Below are positions 1 through 9,115 of a stretch of DNA of 64,000 bases, in pieces. Position numbers and translations under genes: made by a program. The stretch comes from Streptacidiphilus sp. 4-A2 (lineage in GTDB: Bacteria > Actinomycetota > Actinomycetes > Streptomycetales > Streptomycetaceae). The stretch is from assembly GCA_014284505.1 (NCBI GenBank), contig JAAFYY010000001.1, forward strand, positions 2,790,001 to 2,854,000. Reading direction: 5' to 3'. Each line of letters opens with the position of its first letter. Position 1 is the stretch's first letter. Below the pieces are notes generated by a model. The model was not told the DNA's origin, did no database searches, and saw only the letters and a program-made list of their open reading frames with translations.

Positions 1-96
1 AGCATATGAGAAGTTAGCTTTGGCCAGAAGGGCCCCTGGCGCCCAACTGCACGGCCCAAGCCCTGCCGCCATGGCCCGCTTCTGGAGGAAACACCC

Positions 97-396
97 ATGA
101 GCCGTACTGGATCCACCCTTGCCGCCATCTCCCTGGCCGCGGCCGCCACGGTGCTCAGCGTGCCCGCCGCCCAGGCGGCCACGCCGCAGCTTCAGAACGG
201 CGCCGTTGCCAGCTACTGCGACAACCACCCTGACAAGTGTGATGGCCTGCACGGTGGCGTCGGTGCCGGCGAAGGCGGGTCCCAGGTCAGCGCCAGCCCC
301 ACGGAGATCGGCCTGGGCACGAGCCTGGCCGTGATCGGGGTCGGCGGCGCCGTCTTCGCGTGGCGTCGCCGCCTTCCCGCCTCGGCTCGTGTCTGA
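97..396 (+). CDS. Small exported protein with C-terminal membrane anchor
   Basis: This 99-residue protein has an N-terminal signal peptide: a short basic start, an Ala/Leu/Val-rich stretch to about residue 25, and an A-Q-A-A cleavage-like end. A short Gly/Ser-rich extracellular part follows with two cysteines (in S-Y-C-D and D-K-C-D) that could form a disulfide. A hydrophobic segment near residues 73-90 ends in W-R-R-R, a typical stop-transfer signal. There is no LPXTG sorting motif. A ggagga ribosome site at 84-89 fixes the start. A strong hairpin lies downstream at 483-517. I do not recognise a named family; the export and anchoring are inferred from the topology. Confidence 0.75.
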   Translation: MSRTGSTLAAISLAAAATVLSVPAAQAATPQLQNGAVASYCDNHPDKCDGLHGGVGAGEGGSQVSASPTEIGLGTSLAVIGVGGAVFAWRRRLPASARV

Positions 397-482
397 GTCC
401 TTGCCCGTCATATGCGCTGGCGTCATCCGACTTTCCGCAGGCGCACCCCTGCTACTCCTGAGTGCTTCAGGAACGGCTGACA

Positions 483-517
483 AGGTCCCGTCCGATCTGA
501 GCGATCGGACGGGACCT
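483..517 (+). terminator. Perfect 15-bp hairpin after the small exported protein
   Basis: A 15-bp arm at 483-497 is perfectly complementary to 503-517 with a 5-nt loop. It lies about 90 bp after the stop of the gene ending at 396. There is no T run, as is common for Streptomyces terminators, so it may work from either side. Confidence 0.75.
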
Positions 518-953
518 CACGTTGGCCCTGACGACAGCGCAGGGGACGATTGCCGAATCCATGCAGGCCCGAAGGCTTCATCCCCCGCAACGCACCTCGG
601 CGTGGGTGCCACCAGCGGACAGGCGCAGCGCGGCCTCGTCCAGCCCGGGGACCCAAGGCGGGTGAGACAGGAAGCAGCGACTCCTGCAAGGTACGCGCCG
701 GCCCGGCCGAGGCCTTCGCCGAGGCCAGGGTGCTGGGATATTGGTCCAGCTGCCGGCCGCGGCCTGCCGGCGGTAGCGGTGGAGCACCGGGGAGCCCCTG
801 ACGGGGTGGTGCGGCGGCGGATTGGGTTGCGTTGCACTGTGTGGGTGCGTTTCGTCAGCTGGACCGCGCGGGGTTCAACAACAGCGCCGTGACATCCACC
901 TGGGATGATCCGAACCGCAGCGGCACCCATTGCGGGATGACGGATGCTCGTGT

Positions 954-1110
954 CCCCCTCGCCTGTGTACCTCCTGTTCTGCCGGACAGCGTCCTGACTG
1001 GTGCCACTGGACCGCAGCGTCGCGGCCAAGGACGTCGAACTGCTCGTGCTGCGCCACGAGGCCGCGGTCCTGCGCCGGGGCAGCCCGAAACCGAAGCTCA
1101 CGACCGTCCG
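954..1110 (+). pseudogene. Relic of an integrase/transposase N-terminus
   Basis: Translation around 1001-1105 gives A-A-K-D-V-E-L-L-V-L-R-H-E-A-A-V-L-R-R followed by P-K-P-K-L. This closely resembles the N-terminus of a common actinobacterial IS/integrase family, which has K-D-A-E-L-L-V-L-R-H-E-V-A-V-L-R-R. The segment before it, in another frame, gives Y-L-L-F-C-R, also typical of that N-terminus. No catalytic core follows, so this is a decayed fragment. Confidence 0.55.
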
Positions 1111-1191
1111 CGCCGGAGCACCGACCGAATGCTCAACGCTTCCCTCGGAGCGTCGTGCGGGCACCGAACGGACAGGGCTAATCTTTCGATC

Positions 1192-1818
1192 ATGGCTTTG
1201 CGACCTGATGAGTTCTACGAACACGCACGTGCGGCTGCGGACGGTGAGCTGCGGCTTCCGTTGGCGCGGATGACCGGCTGGAACATCAGCCCATTCGAGC
1301 AGGACGGGCTGCGTGTCGCGCCGCTCCGTCCTCCGGTGCTGCCTGAGCCGGCCCGGCACGGCGAGGATCCCACGGGCTGCGACATGTGCCGTGAGCGGGA
1401 CGAGGGGATCTGGTTCAACGAGCGCTGGCGGCTGGCCCGGATCGGTGGAGTCGGTGTGCCGCTGGTCCTGATGCTGTTCTCGCGCGAGCACTACGACATG
1501 GCGGATCTGTCCGACGAGATGGCGGCGGAACTGGGTGTGCTCACCACACATCTCGTCCGGCACGTGCAGACGCTGCCGCACATCTCCAGGGCCCATGTGT
1601 ACCGGATCGGGGACGGAGCGGCACACCTGCACATCTGGTTCTTCGCCCGGCCCCAGGGGCAGGCCCAGTTGTTCGGGTCGTGGCTGCCCGTCTGGGACGA
1701 CCTGCTGCCGGAGTATCCAGCCTCCGTAGCCGATGCGGACGCGGCAGCCGTCGCCGACGCATTGGTCGCCTCGTTCGGAGGCTGTCGCTCGGGCATCGAC
1801 GAACAGGCGCACGCCTGA
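1192..1818 (+). CDS. HIT-like domain protein
   Basis: The 208-residue protein carries H-L-H-I-W-F-F near residue 145, resembling the histidine-triad strand of HIT-family nucleotide hydrolases and transferases (consensus H-x-H-x-H-x-x). The third histidine is replaced by Phe, so classical HIT catalysis is doubtful. A C-D-M-C pair near residue 64 may bind zinc, as in some HIT relatives. The open frame extends upstream, but the ATG at 1192 is chosen because the product becomes protein-like from there. Substrate is unknown. Confidence 0.7.
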   Translation: MALRPDEFYEHARAAADGELRLPLARMTGWNISPFEQDGLRVAPLRPPVLPEPARHGEDPTGCDMCRERDEGIWFNERWRLARIGGVGVPLVLMLFSREHYDMADLSDEMAAELGVLTTHLVRHVQTLPHISRAHVYRIGDGAAHLHIWFFARPQGQAQLFGSWLPVWDDLLPEYPASVADADAAAVADALVASFGGCRSGIDEQAHA

Positions 1819-2381
1819 CCCTGCACGTTCTCGAGGGCCGGGATCTTGACATTGCAACAGGCGTCGAAGTCCAGCAGATGTTCTGAGCACTTCGGCCGCT
1901 GCTACCTGGCCGACCCGGTTGTCCGCGATGTCGCCGACTGCCCCGGCCCGGGGGATCGAGGGATCGGGCGCCCGCACGCGGGATGTGCCGCGGGGTGGAT
2001 CAGGGGCCGTGCGGGCGGGGGTCGGACGGCGGTGCGGCCGCTGTCGACGGGGATCAGCGCGCCGGTGATGCAGCGTCTTGGCAGCGCTGACCATCTGTGG
2101 CCAGCGTGCGGACGGAGCCGGGGCGCCGACAGGATGCGAGCCCGTCCGGGCGGGTCAGCAACGCACGACGCAGTCGGCCGACGAGTGCGCTCCGCCGCCT
2201 TGAACGCCCCGGAGCGCGCCGGTCGCAGCCTCCGCTGTCGGCCGCCTCATGCCTGCCGCCACTCACAGGAGGGGTCGGCTTGATCGCGTCCCGAGGGAAA
2301 GAATGCCAGTTCAGGAGACCGTTTCGGCCGCCCTGTTCGTGACGGTAAGGCGTTTGCACCGGATGGATCGACTTGGCTCTG
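1819..2381. other. Intergenic region with a possible SDR relic
   Basis: No intact gene is visible. On the minus strand near 2036-2078 one frame reads C-I-T-G-A-L-I-P-V-D-S-G, which resembles the conserved C-terminal end of short-chain dehydrogenases (I-T-G-x-x-x-x-V-D-G-G). A preceding L-A-T-D-G lies in another frame. Too little remains to call more than a possible relic. Confidence 0.35.
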
Positions 2382-4046
2382 TCAGCGAGTAGGCGCGGGT
2401 TCGATCGACAGGGCGTGGGGGAAGACGTTGCGCGGGTCCCAACGGGCCTTGATCCGTTGGAGGCGCGGGTAGTTCTGCTTGTAGTAGAGCGTGTGCCAGG
2501 GCGTGCCGGAGGTGTTCCAGGCAGGGTCGGCCAGGTCGGCGTCGGGGTAGTTGATGTAGGAGCCGTCGCTCACTTCGCCGGGTACCGGGACGCCGCCGGT
2601 GTCGCCGTACACATCGCGGTAGAACTCCCGGATCCAGGACAGGTTGGCCGCATCGTCCGCCTGGTCGGCCCAGACGGTGTGGTAGACCGCCTTCATCACC
2701 ACGTCGCGCTGGGCGATCGCAGTGGCCTGCGGCGCTACCGCGCCGACCCGGCCGCCGTAGCCGACCAGCAGCATGCCCCCGGTGGGGATACCGGTGTCAT
2801 TCGTCAGATGCCGGTAGATGGAAGCGAGTTGGCTGTCGGTGAAGGAGCGGCGCAGGTAGCCGGCCTTCTCCTTGTAGCGGCGGGTGACCACGTCGCCGGG
2901 TTCACCGCTGCCCGGCCAGGTCGTCGGGTGCAGCCACGGGAGGGTACGCCGGCCTTCCAGGCTCGGGGTGACGCCGGTGCCTGCGGTCACCGAGGCGACG
3001 AAGTCGGTCACCATCCGGTCCGCGTTCGGCAGTTCGGCGTCGATCTGCACTGTCATCTGGAAGCCGCCGGCGCTGCGGTGGGCCGGGATGAGGATCGCGT
3101 ACAGGCCCGTGTACGGCGAGTCGGGGGCGCTGTTGCGCTCGTGCCAGACGCCGAAGTTGCGTAGCAGGGTGGTGAATGCCCGCTCGGTCATCCGCTTGTC
3201 CCAGGACCAGCCGACCAGGCATTCCAGCAGCTCGCGCGGCGCGGCGGGCAGCAGTTGGGACGGGTCGTCGCCGGTGGTGCCCGGTGAGCGCAGCCAGTAG
3301 CGCGTGACCACCCCGAAATTCCCGCCGCCACCACCGGTGTGCGCCCACCAGAGGTCGTGGTTCGGGTCATCCGGCTCACGGGTCGCCTGCACCGTGCGCA
3401 CGCCGCCGTCGCGGTCGACCACCACCACCTCCACGCCGTGGAGGTGGTCCACCAGGGAGCCGTACCGGCGGGAGAGCGGCCCGTACCCGCCGCCGGCGAA
3501 GTGGCCGCCGGCGCCGACCTCCGGGCAGCCGCCCGCCGGGACGGTGACGCCCCAGCCCTTGAACAGCGTCCGGTACACGTGCCCCAGGGTGGCGCCCGGC
3601 TGCACCGCGAAGGCCCGGCGCCCGGCGTCGTAGCCGACCGCGTCCATCGGCGACAGGTCGAGCAGCATCCGCACCTCCGGGCCTGCCGTGAAGTCCTCGA
3701 AGCAGTGCCCGCCGCTGCGGGCGGCGAGCCGCCGCCCCGACCGCACGGCATCCGCGACCGCGCGCACCACCTGCTCGGTGGAGCCGAGCACGCGGATCTC
3801 GTCCGGTCGGCCGACAAAGCGGAAGTTGTTGCCGCGCAGCAGGCTCTGGTACCGGGAGTCTGCCGGACGGACCGACACCGGCCCGAAGGCGGCGGGCTCC
3901 GGCAGGCCCGGGTCGGTGGTGGCGGTCGCGGCGGTGGCGGCGTGAGCGGTTCCGGCGGTCGACACGCTGGTCAGCGCGGTGATCGCGGCGCCGATCGCGG
4001 TGAGCAGCCCGCGCCGGTTCAGCGAGCTCGGGGAGTCGGTGGTCAT
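2382..4046 (-). CDS. Tat-exported FAD-linked oxidase of the berberine-bridge (BBE) family
   Basis: The roughly 554-residue protein starts with a twin-arginine signal (N-R-R-G-L-L followed by an Ala-rich hydrophobic core ending in A-H-A). A PCMH-type FAD-binding domain follows. R-S-G-G-H-C-F-E holds the histidine, and P-A-G-G-C-P-E-V-G-A-G-G holds the cysteine, that form the bicovalent 8-alpha-histidyl/6-S-cysteinyl FAD link in this family. The end (Y-Y-K-Q-N-Y-x-R-L-Q-x-I-K-A-R-W-D-P-x-N-V-F) is the BBE C-terminal motif. Such enzymes oxidise alcohols, carbohydrates or secondary metabolites outside the cell; the substrate cannot be told here. An upstream in-frame ATG at 4067 is possible, but the 4046 start fits the Tat signal better. 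Confidence 0.88.
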   Translation of the reverse strand: MTTDSPSSLNRRGLLTAIGAAITALTSVSTAGTAHAATAATATTDPGLPEPAAFGPVSVRPADSRYQSLLRGNNFRFVGRPDEIRVLGSTEQVVRAVADAVRSGRRLAARSGGHCFEDFTAGPEVRMLLDLSPMDAVGYDAGRRAFAVQPGATLGHVYRTLFKGWGVTVPAGGCPEVGAGGHFAGGGYGPLSRRYGSLVDHLHGVEVVVVDRDGGVRTVQATREPDDPNHDLWWAHTGGGGGNFGVVTRYWLRSPGTTGDDPSQLLPAAPRELLECLVGWSWDKRMTERAFTTLLRNFGVWHERNSAPDSPYTGLYAILIPAHRSAGGFQMTVQIDAELPNADRMVTDFVASVTAGTGVTPSLEGRRTLPWLHPTTWPGSGEPGDVVTRRYKEKAGYLRRSFTDSQLASIYRHLTNDTGIPTGGMLLVGYGGRVGAVAPQATAIAQRDVVMKAVYHTVWADQADDAANLSWIREFYRDVYGDTGGVPVPGEVSDGSYINYPDADLADPAWNTSGTPWHTLYYKQNYPRLQRIKARWDPRNVFPHALSIEPAPTR

Positions 4047-4164
4047 GGCACCACCATGGGGCGCCACGGCCCGGGAAAGCGGCAGGCAGGCCGCCCTGAC
4101 GTGCCGTTCCCTCGTTCGGGAGCACCGCAGGCGCCTGGGGCGCCCGGGGGCGGCGCGCGAAGGT

Positions 4165-5316
4165 TCAGCGCGCGGTGGCTCCGTACAGGGCGCGGATCAG
4201 GCGGGCGTTCTCCGGTCCGGCGGCGGCGGGGAAGGGGGTGCGCCTGCGGGTGTAGCCGTAGGCGATGCCGTTGCGCGGGTCGGCGAAGGCCTGCTGTCCG
4301 CCCGCGCCGCTGTGGCCGAACGCGCCCTGACCGAGCTGCGGGTAGTACTCGGAGGTGGCGTGGAAGCCGACGGTGAACGCCTTCCGCTCACCGAGGACCA
4401 CGTCGTGGCCGATGGACTGGATCTGCCCGACCGTCGCCAGGGTCTCCGGCTTGAGCAGCGGGACCGCGCCGTCGACCGAATCCATGGTCACCGCATACAT
4501 CCGGGCCAGACCGCGCGCCGAGGCCACCCCGCCGAACGAGGCTGTGCCCAGGGTCCGGACCGGCTGGAAGTTCGGCAGCTCCCACACCCCCGGGTTCTGC
4601 GGGTGATTACGGTTGAAGGCGATGCCGGGCAGGCTGTTCGGGCCGCTCGTCGAGGCCGCCAGCGCGGCCAGCCGTTCGGGGGTCGCGGTCATCGGCTGGG
4701 CGCTGAGGAAGCGGGGCTCCTGCTCCCGCGGCAGTCCGAGGTGGAAGTCGACCGCGTACGCGTCACGGATGCGCTCGGCGAACAGCTCCTGGACGCTGCG
4801 CCCGGTGGCCCGGCGTACCACCTCACCGCTGAGTGCCCCCATGACCAGCGCGTGATAGCCGAACGCGGCACCCGGCCGCCAGTACGGGCGCTGCGTGGCG
4901 AGACGCTCGGCGACGATCCGGTCATCGGCCAGTTCCTCGATCGTGAACCCTCCGTCCGCGCCGACCAGGCCGGCCCGGTGCGCCAGCAGCTCGCGCAGCA
5001 CCAGCGCCCCTTTGCCTTCCACCGCGAACTGCGGCCAGTAGTGACCGACCTGCCGGTCCAGATCCAGCACGCCTTCCTGGACCAGCGACGCCACGACCAG
5101 GTGCGTGGCGCCCTTGGAGGCGGAGTACGCGCCGATCAGTGAATCCGCGGTGGTCTGCGGCCCCGTCCACAGGTCGACGACCCGCTCGCCGTGGCGGTAG
5201 GCCACCAGCTGCGCCGCGTAGTCGCCACCCTCCCCGGCCGCGACTGCGGCGAACTCCGCACGCACCGGCTCGAACCCGTCGGCCACCACGCCCTGCACCA
5301 CGTTCTCGTCCATCAT
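4165..5316 (-). CDS. Serine beta-lactamase-like hydrolase (class C/EstB type)
   Basis: The 383-residue cytosolic protein has the S-x-x-K nucleophile motif (S-A-S-K-G-A) near residue 67. A Tyr-containing G-Y-H-A stands where Y-x-N lies in penicillin-binding proteins, and a late H-S-G-A-G-G replaces K-T-G. This set is typical of EstB-like esterases rather than true beta-lactamases. No signal peptide is seen. The start is placed at 5316, where ggaggg precedes by 5-6 nt. The ribosome site plus ATG is duplicated 18 bp upstream in frame, so translation could also begin at 5334. It is divergent from the TetR gene at 5498 with a likely operator between them. Confidence 0.88.
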   Translation of the reverse strand: MMDENVVQGVVADGFEPVRAEFAAVAAGEGGDYAAQLVAYRHGERVVDLWTGPQTTADSLIGAYSASKGATHLVVASLVQEGVLDLDRQVGHYWPQFAVEGKGALVLRELLAHRAGLVGADGGFTIEELADDRIVAERLATQRPYWRPGAAFGYHALVMGALSGEVVRRATGRSVQELFAERIRDAYAVDFHLGLPREQEPRFLSAQPMTATPERLAALAASTSGPNSLPGIAFNRNHPQNPGVWELPNFQPVRTLGTASFGGVASARGLARMYAVTMDSVDGAVPLLKPETLATVGQIQSIGHDVVLGERKAFTVGFHATSEYYPQLGQGAFGHSGAGGQQAFADPRNGIAYGYTRRRTPFPAAAGPENARLIRALYGATAR

Positions 5317-5349
5317 CACTGCCCTCCGGCTCATCACTGCCCTCCGGTT
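5314..5349 (-). repeat. 18-bp tandem duplication of ribosome site and start codon
   Basis: Positions 5314-5331 and 5332-5349 are identical at 17 of 18 bases. Each copy holds a ggagg-type site and an ATG at the same spacing. Because the unit is 18 bp, both starts are in frame and the second adds M-S-R-R-A-V to the hydrolase. Confidence 0.85.
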
Positions 5350-5399
5350 CGATCGCGACATGTGCCTGCTCTGAACCTTGCACTGCGAGCATAGCAAGT

Positions 5400-5420
5400 T
5401 TAGTTACCAATGGTCACTTA
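5400..5420. promoter_or_regulatory. Probable TetR operator between divergent genes
   Basis: A 10-bp half at 5400-5409 matches the reverse complement of 5411-5420 at 8 of 10 positions, around one central base. It lies in the 181-bp gap between the hydrolase and the TetR gene, in locally AT-richer DNA. That position suits autoregulation and control of the divergent neighbour. Confidence 0.5.
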
Positions 5421-5497
5421 TTCTGTCGCGGCGATCCGGCCCCGGGGAAACCAGGGCACCCGACACCTGACGGCCGCGGTTTCGTATAGTCCTGACC

Positions 5498-6078
5498 ATG
5501 GCCGACGCCCCGACCACCCGACCACGCCGAGGACGCCCCGCGCAGATCAGCCGTGAGCTGATCGTCGACGCCGCCATCTCGGCCGGGATCCTCGACACCC
5601 TGACCATGCGGGAGCTCGCCGCCCGGCTGGGGGTCACCCACGCCGCGCTCTACCGCTGGGTCAAGAACCGCGACGAGCTGTTCGACACCATCAACGCGGT
5701 CATGGTCGAGCGCATCCTTCCCGCCGGGGGCCCGCAGGACCGCGACTGGCGCCCCTGGCTCGCGCACCTCGCCTGGGGCATGCACGACCAGTTCCTGGCC
5801 CTGCCCGGCTATGCCACCCGCATCTCGCGGCCGCACCGCCACACCAGCGGTACCTTCGGCCGGCTGCGCAGCGGCATCACCACCGCCTTCACCGACGCCG
5901 GAGTCTCCCCGACCTGGCCGAGCAGAGCTGGTACATCTTCATCACGTCCGTCACCGGCTGGCTCGCCGTGCAGGAGCAGCCCCTCGACCTCGGCGACACC
6001 GCCCCCCGGTTCGACCTGTTCCTGGACACGCTGCTCCGCGGCCTCCCCGCGCGCGAACCGGGCGCCCAGCGGCAGTAG
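5498..6078 (+). CDS. TetR-family transcriptional regulator (frame break near 5908)
   Basis: The N-terminus has the TetR helix-turn-helix: I-V-D-A-A-I followed by L-T-M-R-E-L-A-A-R-L-G-V-T-H-A-A-L-Y-R-W-V. At about 5908, in a run of C, the frame shifts by one. The continuation (D-L-A-E-Q-S-W-Y-I-F-I-T-S-V-T-G-W-L-A) reads as a normal ligand-binding domain to the stop at 6078. Joined, the protein is about 193 residues, the usual TetR length. The likely targets are the divergent hydrolase and perhaps the MFS exporter 350 bp downstream. A one-base sequence error is more likely than a true pseudogene. Confidence 0.8.
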
Positions 6079-6427
6079 CCGATCCGGCTGCCCGGCAGGA
6101 GCACGCGCTCAGGATCCCGACAGCCCCCGGCCACGGCGGACGGGGGGGGGCGCGCGGCAGCTCCGCCCGGCGCACGCCGACCGGCCACTCGGCCACTCCC
6201 CCGGGCCCCGTTCGCGGGCCCCGTTCGCAAGCCCCCGCTCCCGAGCCCCGTTCGGCCGATTGCCCCCGGCCTCACATCGCCGTACCCGCGCGACCGTGGA
6301 AGCCTGGATATACCGGTGCAAACCATCTCGCATGGGCTGTCACCGTCCGGTCGTCCGATCGAGCCTGGGCCGCGCCGCTCCGCAAAGGCGCAGGCAGGCT
6401 CCCTCCCAGCGAGGTGAGAACGGATCC
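6079..6427. other. Gap with short G/C repeats before the MFS gene
   Basis: No gene is evident. It holds a run of about ten G near 6145-6154 and three spaced copies of ccccgttcg between about 6206 and 6254. The leader ends with gaggtgag just before the MFS start. Confidence 0.4.
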
Positions 6428-7911
6428 ATGACCGACGCATGGAAAGAGGGCCAGTCGCCAGTGCCGGGGAGGCCGCTGCCGGCCCCCGAGGACGAGGCAC
6501 CACACTCCCGGCACTGGCTGATCCTCGGCGTGATCGGCCTGGCCCAGCTGATGATCGTGCTGGACGTGAGCATCGTGAACATCGCGCTGCCGGACGCCCA
6601 GAAGGATCTGGGCTTCTCCAACGGCGACCGGCAGTGGGTCATCACCGCCTACTCGCTCGCCTTCGGCAGTCTGCTGCTGCTCTCCGGCCGGATCTCCGAC
6701 CTCGTCGGCCAGCGCAGGACATTCCTGGCCGGCCTGGCCGTCTTCGCCGCGGCCTCGCTGCTGGGCGGCCTGTCACCCACCTTCGAGATCCTGGTCCTCG
6801 CCCGGGCACTCCAGGGATCAGCCGGTGCGATCCTGGCCCCGGCCGCGCTCTCACTGCTCACCACGACCTTCACCGAGGCCAAGGAACGGGCCACCGCCTT
6901 CGCCGTCTTCGGGGCATCGCCGGATCGGGCGCGGCGATCGGCCTGCTGCTCGGCGGCGTGCTCACCCAGTACCTCAACTGGCGCTGGACCCTGTTCGTCA
7001 ACGTGGCCATCAGCTTTCTCGCCGTCACCGGCGCACTCGCACTGATCCCGCACCAGGGAGCGCAAGGAACGGCCCAAGCTGGACCTGCTCGGCGCCGCCC
7101 TGATCTCCGCAGGCCTGTTCTGCGTGGTCTACGGCTTCTCCAATGTCGAATCGCACCCTTGGAGCGCTCCCAGCACCTGGGGCTTTCTCGCGATCGGGGT
7201 CGCCCTGATCGCCGGGTTCGCCTGGTGGCAGAGCCGGGCCAGCCATCCGCTGCTGCCGCCGAGGGTGCTGCTCGACCGTAACCGGGGCGGCTCGTTCCTC
7301 GCGGTCTTCATCGTGGGCGTGGGTATGTTCGGCGTCTTCCTGTTCCTGACCTACTACCTTCAGGACATCCTGCGCTACTCGCCGGTCAGGACGGGCTGGC
7401 GTTCCTCCCTGGTCGCCGCGCTGATGATCGCCTCCACCGCCTCCAACATCCGGCTGCTGCCGAAGTTCGGCCCGCGCATCCTGGCCACCTCCGGCATGCT
7501 GCTCGCCGGCGGCGGCCTGGTCTGGCTCACCCGCATCGACCTGCACAGCACCTACGCCGCGGACATCCTGGGCCCGCTGCTGCTGGTGGGCTTCGGCATC
7601 GGCGCGGTGATCGCACCGTCGATGAACACCGCGACCGCGGGTGTACAGCCCGGGGACGCCGGGGTGGCCTCGGCCACCGTCCAGACCATGCAGCAGGTCG
7701 GCGGCTCGATCGGCACCTCGCTGCTCAACTCACTGGCCGCCTCGGCCCTGACCGCCTACCTGGTCGGCCGCGCGCCGACCCAGGTCAACCAGGCCAACGC
7801 GGCGATCCACAGCTACGTCACCGCCTTCACCTGGGCCGCGGGGATCTTCGCGGCCGGCGCGGTGATCTGCGGACTGCTGCTGCGCCCCGGTCCCCCGTCG
7901 CGCGCACCTAG
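6428..7911 (+). CDS. MFS drug exporter, DHA2/EmrB-QacA type (frame breaks)
   Basis: The protein is a proton-driven multidrug exporter of the 14-membrane-span DHA2 class. It begins with L-M-I-V-L-D-V-S-I-V-N-I-A-L-P, the conserved TM1 motif (D and N with A-L-P). It continues with W-V-I-T-A-Y-S-L-A-F-G, the G-R-x-S-D-L-x-G-x-R-R loop motif and A-L-Q-G-S-A-G-A. The frame changes near 6912 (to G-I-A-G-S-G-A-A-I-G-L-L-L-G-G) and near 7058 (to E-R-K-E-R-P-K-L-D-L-L-G). It probably changes again near 7895, before the stop at 7909-7911. Without the last shift the frame would run into the opposite gene. A gaggtgag site precedes the ATG. It lies downstream of the TetR gene, which may control it. Confidence 0.85.
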
Positions 7912-7985
7912 CCCGGCCAGGAGATCCCGACCGGCCCGGCCGGGTATCCCGGCGCCCGGCGGCGGCATCCGGCGGCCGCGAGCGC

Positions 7986-9115
7986 TTACACCCTGGCGTG
8001 GGGATAGGCCGGGGAGCGGTGCTGGAAGGCCAGCACCGCCGGGTTCTGAATCCTGCCCGCGCGGATCTCAATCGCGCGGCGGATGGTCTCGTTGGCATCC
8101 CAGCCAGTGGGACCCTCCAGGACCGAACGCAGGTACGGGATCAGCGCCTCGCTGTTCTCCCAGGTGGCGGCGTTCCACAGGTAGGACGGGCTGTGATCCA
8201 CGCCGTAGTACTGCACATGGTCGCCGACGGTGAACATGGGCTCGGTGAAGCTGGTCGGTCGCGCCCAGCTGAACCCCATACCCTCGTCGCAGGAGACGTC
8301 GATGACCAGGGTTCCCGGGGCGAGCGTGGCCAGATCCTCGTCGATCAGGAAGGTCAGCGGTGCCGCGGTGTCCTGGAGGACACAGTTGACGATGATGTCG
8401 TGCTCGGAGAGGAACTCCGCCAGCGGTACCCGGCCGTCCTCGGTGAGGGCGTGGCTGCGGCGCGGGTCCATGGTGTCGTCCGCCTCGTCGTGGTCGAACT
8501 GGACGATGCGCGCGGAGTGGATGGGTGAGCTCACCGCGGTGACGCCGCGCGCGGTGAGCACGTCCACGTTGTGCACGCCCAGGGAGTTCAGCGCGGTCAC
8601 GGCGCCGCGGGCGGTCGCGCCGAAACCGATGACGACCGCGCGCATCCGACGGCCGTAGTCGCCGGTCGAACCACACAGTTGCATGGCGTGCAGCACCGAG
8701 CAGTACCCGGCCAGCTCGTTGTTCTTGTGGAAGACGTGCAGGTTGAACGCACCGTCGCTGGTCCAGTGGTTCATCGCCTCAAAAGCGATCAGGGTCAGTC
8801 GGCGGTCGATCGCCGTCTGGGTGATCCGCGCGTCCTGGACGCAGTGCGGCCAGCCCCAGAGAACCTGGTCCTCACGCAGCCCGGCGACATCCTCCGGCAT
8901 CGGCTTGGCCATCAGGACGACGTCGGACCGGGCGATGAGCTCCCGGCGTGGCAGGAATCCGGCAACCAGCGGGCCAGTTGCTCGTCGGAGACACCGAAGT
9001 ACGCCCCGTAGCCCTGCTCAAGGTGGATGCTGCCCCGAAGGTCACTGTCGATCCGGTCGAAATGCGCGGGATGGATCGGCAGTCGGTGCTCGTTCTCCTT
9101 GCCCGACTGCGCCAT
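7986..9115 (-). CDS. Alanine dehydrogenase / N5-(carboxyethyl)ornithine synthase-like enzyme
   Basis: The joined protein of about 376 residues has an N-terminal AlaDH/PNT domain (G-K-E-N-E-H-R-L-P-I-H-P at the start and V-L-M-A-K-P-M-P near residue 60). A Rossmann domain with G-F-G-A-T-A-R-G-A-V follows. The first ~55 residues lie in a different frame; the break is near 8955. The family catalyses NAD(P)-dependent reductive amination. Closest in style are the N5-(carboxyethyl)ornithine synthases and related opine-type enzymes rather than true alanine dehydrogenase, since the usual A-G-x-V-A-x-x-x-A core is changed. The substrate pair is inferred only. It converges with the MFS gene. Confidence 0.72.

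Larger units (their letters stand above)
397..1191. other. Intergenic region without an intact gene
   Basis: Apart from the hairpin at 483-517 and a transposase relic near 954-1110, I see no convincing gene. The open frames here lack ribosome sites and read as low-complexity Arg/Pro/Ala shadows. Confidence 0.5.

Noticed and set aside
517..2094. Long minus-strand open frame of 525 codons
   Set aside because: It overlaps the HIT-like gene antisense, is Arg/Pro-rich, has no ribosome site and matches no family; it is a shadow frame.
3339..4376. Plus-strand open frame opposite the BBE oxidase
   Set aside because: Low-complexity His/Val/Arg product antisense to a gene with clear FAD-binding motifs.
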